A stretch of 64,000 nucleotides of DNA from Reyranella humidisoli (GTDB taxonomy: Bacteria; Pseudomonadota; Alphaproteobacteria; Reyranellales; Reyranellaceae), in contig NZ_JAHOPB010000001.1 of the NCBI RefSeq assembly GCF_019039055.1, positions 682,001 through 746,000 on the forward strand, written 5' to 3'. The notes below the pieces were generated by a model that was not told the DNA's origin, searched no databases, and saw nothing but the letters and a program-made list of their open reading frames with translations. Shown piece after piece: positions 59,264 to 64,000 of this stretch (within the stretch, counting starts at the first letter, position 1; each line of letters begins with the position of its first letter). A program made the translations under genes and the position numbers.

Positions 59264-60772
59264 CTAGTCGGTCGCGTCCAGTGCCACCTTCTCGCGCTTC
59301 TTGCGGAGCGCGGGAAGGAGCGGCGCGATCAGCAGGACCGCCGCAACCAGCAGGCAGACCAGGGATATCGGGCGGACCACGAAGATGTCGAAGGTCCCCT
59401 CGCTCAGGATCAGCGACTTCCGCAGATTGTTCTCGAGCATCGGGCCGAGCACGAACGCCAGCACCAGCGGCGCTGCCTCGTAGCCGAACTTGCGCATCAG
59501 ATAGCCCAGCACGCCGGTACCGATCATCACGAAGACGTCGAACACGGCATTGCCGGAAGCGAACACGCCGACGATGCAGAACATCAGGATCAGCGGGAAC
59601 AGAATCCTGTAGGGCGCCTTGAGGACCTGAACCCACATGCCGATCAGCGGCATGTTGAGCACCAGCAGCATGATGTTGCCGACATACATGCTGGCGACGA
59701 TGCCCCAGAAGATCTGCGGATTCTGGCTCATCATCAACGGCCCGGGCTGCAGCCCGTGGATGACGAAGGCGCCGAGCAGCAGCGCCATCACCACATTGGG
59801 CGGAATACCCAGCGTCATCAGCGGTATGAACGCGCCACCGGCGGCGGCGTTGTTGGCGGACTCAGGCCCGGCCACGCCCTCGATGGCGCCCTTGCCGAAC
59901 CGCTCGGGCGTCCGCGACAGCTTCTTCTCGATCGCGTAGGACGCAAAGGACGAGATCACGGCACCGCCGCCCGGCAGAATGCCCAGCAGGAAGCCCAGCA
60001 CCGTGCCGCGCGCCACCGGGCCGGCGCTCGCCTTCAGGTCCTCCTTCGACGGCCACAGGCTGCCGATGCGCGACTGGACGATGTCGCGACGGATCTGCTG
60101 CTCGATGTTCGTCAGTATCTCGGCAACCCCGAACAGGCCCATCACGACCGGAATGAGGCCTATGCCGTCGACCAGCTCCAGCCGGTCGAAGGTGAGTCGC
60201 GGCATGGCATTGATCTGGTCGAGGCCGATCAGGCCGATGACCACGCCAACGGCCGCCATCAACAGCGCCTTCGCCATCGATCCCTGCGTCAGGAAGCTGA
60301 GGATGGAAAGGCCGAGCACCATCAGGCTGAAATACTCCGGCGGGCCGAACGCCACCGCGACCCTGGCCAGCATCGGCGCCACCAGCATCAGCGCGACGAT
60401 GGAGAAGGTGCCGGCGACGAAGGAGCCGAGCGCGGCGATACCGAGCGCCGGACCGGCGCGCCCGCGCTTGGCCATCTCGTGGCCGTCGATACAGGTCACG
60501 ACCGAGGCGGCCTCGCCCGGGATGTTGACCAGTACCGCCGTCGTCGATCCGCCATACATCGAGCCGTAGTAGATGCCCGCCATCATGATGATGCCGGACT
60601 CCGGCGTGCCCGAGAGCGTGACGGGCAGCAGCAGCGACATGGCCGAGACGGGGCCGATGCCCGGCAGCACGCCGACCAGGGTCCCGATGAAGACGCCGAT
60701 GAAGCAATAGAGCAGGTTTATCGGATCGAAGGCGACCAGAAAGCCCTGGCCCAGGCCGGCGATGACGTCCAT
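59264..60772 (-). CDS. tctA: Tripartite tricarboxylate transporter large membrane subunit
   Basis: A 502-residue membrane protein with about twelve helices. It carries the TctA motifs GTLVGVLPGIGPVSAMSLLLP, GIYYGSMYGGSTTAVLVNIPGE, LGFLLGILPGGGAVISSFASYAIEKK and SANNAAAGGAFIPLMTLGIP. It forms the solute channel with TctB, fed by a TctC receptor and driven by an ion gradient. Twelve bases separate it from tctB. Substrate unknown, probably a carboxylate. Confidence 0.95.
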   Translation of the reverse strand: MDVIAGLGQGFLVAFDPINLLYCFIGVFIGTLVGVLPGIGPVSAMSLLLPVTLSGTPESGIIMMAGIYYGSMYGGSTTAVLVNIPGEAASVVTCIDGHEMAKRGRAGPALGIAALGSFVAGTFSIVALMLVAPMLARVAVAFGPPEYFSLMVLGLSILSFLTQGSMAKALLMAAVGVVIGLIGLDQINAMPRLTFDRLELVDGIGLIPVVMGLFGVAEILTNIEQQIRRDIVQSRIGSLWPSKEDLKASAGPVARGTVLGFLLGILPGGGAVISSFASYAIEKKLSRTPERFGKGAIEGVAGPESANNAAAGGAFIPLMTLGIPPNVVMALLLGAFVIHGLQPGPLMMSQNPQIFWGIVASMYVGNIMLLVLNMPLIGMWVQVLKAPYRILFPLILMFCIVGVFASGNAVFDVFVMIGTGVLGYLMRKFGYEAAPLVLAFVLGPMLENNLRKSLILSEGTFDIFVVRPISLVCLLVAAVLLIAPLLPALRKKREKVALDATD

Positions 60773-60784
60773 TTCAATCGCCCA

Positions 60785-61258
60785 TCAGAACGGGATGAAG
60801 TCTTCGATCCATATGCCCTTGGGCAACTGGACGAGGAGCACTTTCTCGAGGACGTACCAGACCCCGACTGCAGCGATCACCGAAATCGGGATCGAAAGCG
60901 CAGGTCGCACCGGATCAACCACCGTCATCAGGAAGAGAAGCAGGGCGAGGCTGCAGATCACGAAGCCCAGCCGCTCGAACAGGAATCCGAAGGCGATCAG
61001 CGCGAGGACGACCAGCAGGACGTTACGCCACCGGGCGCCCCGCCACAGGTCGTCGAGCAACGGCCCGCCGCCCCGCGCGCCCCCGATCGCGATGAACGTG
61101 GCGAAGGCCGAAATGATGAGACCCAGCCAGAAGAAGACGAACCCGGAGCCCGGCTCCCGCAGCGTGCCGAGTTCGAGAAGCCAGCCCTGCCAGGCGACGA
61201 AGACACCCACCGCCAGCCAGAACAGTCCACCCCAGAACTCAGCGCGTCGCAGCATCAT
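60785..61258 (-). CDS. tctB: Tripartite tricarboxylate transporter small membrane subunit
   Basis: A 157-residue protein with four predicted helices (GGLFWLAVGVFVAWQGWLL, FFWLGLIISAFATFIAIGG, NVLLVVLALIAFGFLFERLGFVI, ALLLFLMTVV). Sequence is poorly conserved in this family, but size, helix count and position between tctC and tctA identify it. The ATG overlaps the TGA of the upstream tctC. Confidence 0.9.
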   Translation of the reverse strand: MMLRRAEFWGGLFWLAVGVFVAWQGWLLELGTLREPGSGFVFFWLGLIISAFATFIAIGGARGGGPLLDDLWRGARWRNVLLVVLALIAFGFLFERLGFVICSLALLLFLMTVVDPVRPALSIPISVIAAVGVWYVLEKVLLVQLPKGIWIEDFIPF

Positions 61259-62238
61259 CAGTTCTTCTTGGCGAGGCCGAGCTGGTCGACGACGCCGCGC
61301 TGCTCGTCGAACTGCTGTTGGGCGAACTTGGCGTAATCCGCCGTGTTCATGTAGCGCTTGGGATAGTCATACTTGGCCATCAGTTCGACCACCTTGGGAT
61401 CTTCGAGCGCGGCCTTGAAGGCGTCGTGCAGCTTCTGCACCACCGCCGGGTCCATGCCCTTCGGCCCCGCGAGGCCGAACGGCGAGTCGAGGATCAGGCC
61501 GAAGCCCAGCTCATTCAGCGTCGGCGCGTCGGGCCAGCGGGGATTGCGCTTCTCCGTCCAGATGCAGAGCAGGCGGAACTTGCCGGCATCCACCAGGGGC
61601 GCCCAGCCGGTGGCATCGGCGTCGGCCATGACATGGCCGCCCTCCAGCGCCGCCCAGCCCTCGGGACCGCCCTTGAAGGGCACATGGGTGAACTTCACGC
61701 CGGCCTTCTGGGCGATCTGCTCCATGCCGATATGAAGCGACGTACCGGCGCCCGGCGTGGCGTAGGTGAACTTGCCGGGATTGGCGCGCGCGAACTCGAT
61801 CACATCCTTGAAGGACTTGAACTGCGAATCGGCACGAACGACGACGCCGAACGTGTAGCCCGACGTGTGAAGGATCCAGGTGAAATCCTTCATCGGGTCG
61901 TACGGCGTCTTCTGCATGTGCGGGAGACGGAACAGCGTCACCGGCATCTGCGCGATCGTGTAGCCGTCCGGCTTGGCGGCGGCGGCCATGCTGGCTGGAC
62001 CGCTCGTGCCCGATCCGCCGACACGGTTGTCGACGACGACCGGCTGGCCCAGAAGCTTGCCGGCGGCATCGGCCATGGCGCGGTGCCAGAGGTCGACGCC
62101 GCTGCCCGCCGGCCACGGCATGATCAGGGTGATGGGCTTGCTGGGAAAATCCTTGGCACCCTGGGCTTGCAGGACCGCTGGAGCGAGAAAGCCGGCGGCA
62201 AGAGCTCCCGACGAAGCGAGAAGTGAGCGACGACGCAT
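61258..62238 (-). CDS. tctC: TctC/Bug-family solute receptor (second in operon)
   Basis: A 326-residue periplasmic receptor. The signal region RRRSLLASSGALAAGFLAPAVLQAQG begins with an Arg cluster, so Tat export is possible. Motifs are ITLIMPWPAGSGVDLWHRAMAD, VVDNRVGGSGTSGPASMAAAAKPDGYT, THVPFKGGPEGWAALEGGHVMADAD and FGLAGPKGMDP. It resembles the product of the next gene upstream closely and probably arose by tandem duplication. Confidence 0.93.
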   Translation of the reverse strand: MRRRSLLASSGALAAGFLAPAVLQAQGAKDFPSKPITLIMPWPAGSGVDLWHRAMADAAGKLLGQPVVVDNRVGGSGTSGPASMAAAAKPDGYTIAQMPVTLFRLPHMQKTPYDPMKDFTWILHTSGYTFGVVVRADSQFKSFKDVIEFARANPGKFTYATPGAGTSLHIGMEQIAQKAGVKFTHVPFKGGPEGWAALEGGHVMADADATGWAPLVDAGKFRLLCIWTEKRNPRWPDAPTLNELGFGLILDSPFGLAGPKGMDPAVVQKLHDAFKAALEDPKVVELMAKYDYPKRYMNTADYAKFAQQQFDEQRGVVDQLGLAKKN

Positions 62239-62249
62239 GGCGGCCCTCC

Positions 62250-63239
62250 TCAGCTCTTCGCCAGGCCGAGCTTCTCCAGCGCGACCTTTTCCTCGGCATA
62301 GAGCTGGCGCGCGAACTTGTCATAGGCCACGGCGGGCATGTAACGCGGCGACATGTCGTATTTCTCGAGCGTCGCGATGACGTCCTTGTCCTCGAGCGCG
62401 ATCTTGAAGGCCTCGTCGAGCTTCTTGACCGTTGCCGGGTCCATACCCTTCGGGCCGCCCATGCCGAACGGCGAGTCGAACACCATGTCGAAGCCGAGAT
62501 CCTTCAGGGTCGGCACATCGGGCCAGTTCTTGGTGCGCTTCTCCGTCCAGACGCAGAGCAGGCGGAGCTGGCCGGCGTCGACCAAAGGCTTCCAGCCCGT
62601 CGAATCGGCCTGCAGCGTGGTGTGCTTGCCCAGCACGGCGGCATTGGTTTCGGCACCACCCTTGAACGGCACCATGGTCCACTTGATTCCGGCCTGGGCG
62701 GCAATCCGCTCCATGCCGATATGCAGGGACGTGCCCGCGCCCGGCGTACCGTAGGTCACCTTGCCCGGATTGGCCTTGGCGAACTCGATGACTTCCTTGA
62801 ACGTCTTGTAGGGCTGATCAGCCGCCGTCGTGACACCGAACGTGTAGCCGCTCAGGTGCGAGACGTAGGTGAAATCCTTCAGCGGATCGAACGCCGTCTT
62901 CTGCATCACCGGCAGGCGGAACACGGAAATCGGGAGCTGCGAGAGGGTGTAGCCATCGGGCCGGGCCGTGGCGGCCATCGTTGCCGGTCCCAGCGTGCCC
63001 GAGGCACCGCCCTTGTTGTCGATCTGGAACGGCTGACCCAGCACCTTGCCGGCGCGCTCGCACATGGCGCGGAGCGTGATGTCGCTCGATCCGCCGGCGG
63101 GCCACGGGACGATGAACGTGATCGGCTTGCTGGGGTAGGTCTGCGCGCGGGCGGCCGGCAGATAGAGCGGCATGCCGACGCCGGCAGCAATCACGGTTCC
63201 CAGACCCCGCTTCACGAGACCACGGCGACGAATCGTCAT
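62250..63239 (-). CDS. tctC: TctC/Bug-family solute receptor (first in operon)
   Basis: A 329-residue receptor with a signal peptide starting RRRGLVKRGLGTVIAAGVGMPLYLPAARAQ. Motifs match the adjacent paralogue: ITFIVPWPAGGSSDITLRAMCE, QIDNKGGASGTLGPATMAATARPDGYT, TMVPFKGGAETNAAVLGKHTTLQAD and FGMGGPKGMDP. It is the first gene of tctCCBA. Its ribosome-binding site is enclosed in a 9-bp hairpin (63243-63269). Confidence 0.93.
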   Translation of the reverse strand: MTIRRRGLVKRGLGTVIAAGVGMPLYLPAARAQTYPSKPITFIVPWPAGGSSDITLRAMCERAGKVLGQPFQIDNKGGASGTLGPATMAATARPDGYTLSQLPISVFRLPVMQKTAFDPLKDFTYVSHLSGYTFGVTTAADQPYKTFKEVIEFAKANPGKVTYGTPGAGTSLHIGMERIAAQAGIKWTMVPFKGGAETNAAVLGKHTTLQADSTGWKPLVDAGQLRLLCVWTEKRTKNWPDVPTLKDLGFDMVFDSPFGMGGPKGMDPATVKKLDEAFKIALEDKDVIATLEKYDMSPRYMPAVAYDKFARQLYAEEKVALEKLGLAKS

Positions 63240-63242
63240 TTT

Positions 63243-63269
63243 ATTTCCTCCACTGTTTGCGGAGGAAAT
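63243..63269 (-). promoter_or_regulatory. Hairpin covering the tctC ribosome-binding site
   Basis: On the minus strand ATTTCCTCC (63269-63261) pairs with GGAGGAAAT (63251-63243) across a 9-nt loop. The GGAGG is the Shine-Dalgarno sequence, seven bases before the ATG at 63239. Folding would block ribosome access, so translation may depend on temperature, a protein, a small RNA or an upstream ribosome. Confidence 0.6.
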
Positions 63270-63280
63270 TGGCCGATGGC

Positions 63281-63293
63281 TTACACGATGTAA
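63281..63293 (-). promoter_or_regulatory. Short dyad upstream of tctCCBA
   Basis: TTACA-CGA-TGTAA lies 42 bases ahead of the tctC start, in the 73-base gap after the PaiB-like gene. It is a plausible operator for a regulator encoded elsewhere, but small dyads arise by chance. Confidence 0.3.
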
Positions 63294-63312
63294 AGCGATT
63301 GCAGGGCGTGTG

Positions 63313-63936
63313 TTACGGCAACACCCGCTTCATCCAGCGGGCGGTGGCCTGCGCGTCCTGGCTGTCGCTGGCGTCCAGCCGGTCGATCACGCGCTGCCGG
63401 TCTTCGAGGTCGCGGTTCTGGCTGAGCTTGATCTTGGTCTGGAGTCGCGCGAGCGGCATGCGGAAGGCGACGATGCCGCGGGTCTGGGCCTCGGCATTGC
63501 CCGGCGGCAGGCGATCGAGATTCCATGACGAAGGATCGGCGCCCTCGTAGGCCGTCGATAGCCGGGTGAGGATGTCGAGCGCACCCTGCGTGTCCTCGAC
63601 GATCTGCGGCCGGCCATAGGCATGGACGGTGACGTAGTTCCAGGTCGGCACCTTGGGGCCCGGGGCGTACCAGGTGGGCGAGACATAGGCGTGCGGCCCC
63701 CAGAACAGCGCCAGCGATTCCGCCGGCCGCTCGAACAGCTTCCAGTGGGGATTGGCGCGGGCCAGATGGCCGATCAGCGCGCCGTGCTCGCTGCCGTCGT
63801 CCTGCCAGAGCAGCGACAGATGGGTGGCGAAAGGCGCGCCGGCCTCGTCGGTCGTCATCAGCAGCGCCCAGCTATGGGCCTGCATGACTTCCCGGCCGAC
63901 CGCTTCGTCGCCTGCGAAATGCTTGGGGAGATACAT
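63313..63936 (-). CDS. PaiB-like FMN-binding regulator family protein
   Basis: A 207-residue protein of the PaiB/YhjB-type FMN-binding split-barrel family: MYLPKHFAGD, SWALLMTTDEAGAPFATHLSLL, GHLARANPHWKLF, SLALFWGPHAYVSPTWY, VPTWNYVTVHAYGRP and the Lys/Gln-rich KIKLSQNRDLEDRQRVI. PaiB is described as a negative regulator of sporulation in Bacillus; homologues more likely act as flavin-dependent enzymes or stress proteins. It precedes tctCCBA on the same strand. Confidence 0.88.
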   Translation of the reverse strand: MYLPKHFAGDEAVGREVMQAHSWALLMTTDEAGAPFATHLSLLWQDDGSEHGALIGHLARANPHWKLFERPAESLALFWGPHAYVSPTWYAPGPKVPTWNYVTVHAYGRPQIVEDTQGALDILTRLSTAYEGADPSSWNLDRLPPGNAEAQTRGIVAFRMPLARLQTKIKLSQNRDLEDRQRVIDRLDASDSQDAQATARWMKRVLP

Positions 63937-64000
63937 GGCTCTGATTCCTTGAACGGCGCGTGCTTACCATGGTCCAATGCCGGCCACAGAGGGAGGAATA
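63937..64000. other. Right-edge intergenic sequence
   Basis: The last 64 bases hold the promoter side of the PaiB-like gene. On the plus strand they end in AGAGGGAGGAATA, a strong ribosome-binding site that suggests a divergent gene starting just beyond the window. Confidence 0.35.

Overview
The window is GC-rich chromosomal DNA from an alphaproteobacterium. Gene order supports this: uvrC-pgsA-moaD-moaE, a MarR/OmpR/EnvZ-type cluster ending in ilvE, lgt-midA-pgeF, and prs-rplY-pth-ychF, plus a phasin gene and many solute-receptor (TctC/Bug) genes. A Reyranella-like or other soil Rhodospirillales/Hyphomicrobiales organism would fit; this is inference from gene content, not a match. No rRNA, tRNA, prophage, insertion sequence or CRISPR array was seen. 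Nearly all the sequence is coding, mostly in tight operons with overlapping stop and start codons.

Layout. 0.3-3.5 kb: DNA repair, phospholipid and molybdopterin genes (plus). 3.7-7.3 kb: thiOSGE plus a ThiF-rhodanese gene (minus) behind a TPP riboswitch. 7.3-12.9 kb: two class-IV aminotransferases flanking a glutathione transferase and a MarR / response-regulator / histidine-kinase set. 13-16.8 kb: GntR regulator divergent from a TctC receptor, a TauD-like dioxygenase and an isocitrate-lyase-family enzyme. 17-20.5 kb: CsaA, phasin, TetR, proC, a crotonase and ubiK. 20.5-24.2 kb: hyuAB. 24.2-29.5 kb: a seven-gene amino-acid ABC operon led by its FCD-type GntR regulator and ending in an aminotransferase and a second GST. 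29.6-33.4 kb: cyanate/nitrate-type ABC transporter and cyanase with a sigma-54 promoter. 33.7-38.2 kb: YbjN protein, lgt, midA, pgeF and a lipoprotein. 38.4-45.2 kb: a peptide-type ABC system with two tandem receptors. 45.3-49.7 kb: purB, an AidB-like acyl-CoA dehydrogenase and a MATE exporter. 50-51.9 kb: M81 peptidase and a secreted RidA. 52-55.6 kb: prs, rplY, pth, ychF. 55.8-59.3 kb: PhoX-like and phytase-like secreted proteins. 59.3-63.9 kb: a tripartite tricarboxylate transporter with two tandem receptors, and a PaiB-like protein.

Taken together, the window describes a scavenger of organic acids, amino acids, peptides, cyanate and organic phosphate, with local regulators beside several uptake operons.

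The least ordinary signals are non-coding. They are: five back-to-back hairpins plus a 19-bp perfect palindrome between ychF and phoX; three copies of a long imperfect inverted repeat, one of them inside the cyanate operon; structured spacers around the second peptide receptor gene; a tandem GGTCA-N7-TGACC operator; TGCACTGCA sites in the phasin promoter; and a hairpin covering the ribosome-binding site of one tctC gene. Among proteins, an aminotransferase with Arg at the catalytic Lys position and a Cys/His motif ahead of a Tat signal deserve a second look. I found no clear sign of a wholly new multi-gene system. The closest candidate is the TctC / dioxygenase / lyase cassette at 13.8-16.8 kb, whose substrate cannot be read from sequence.
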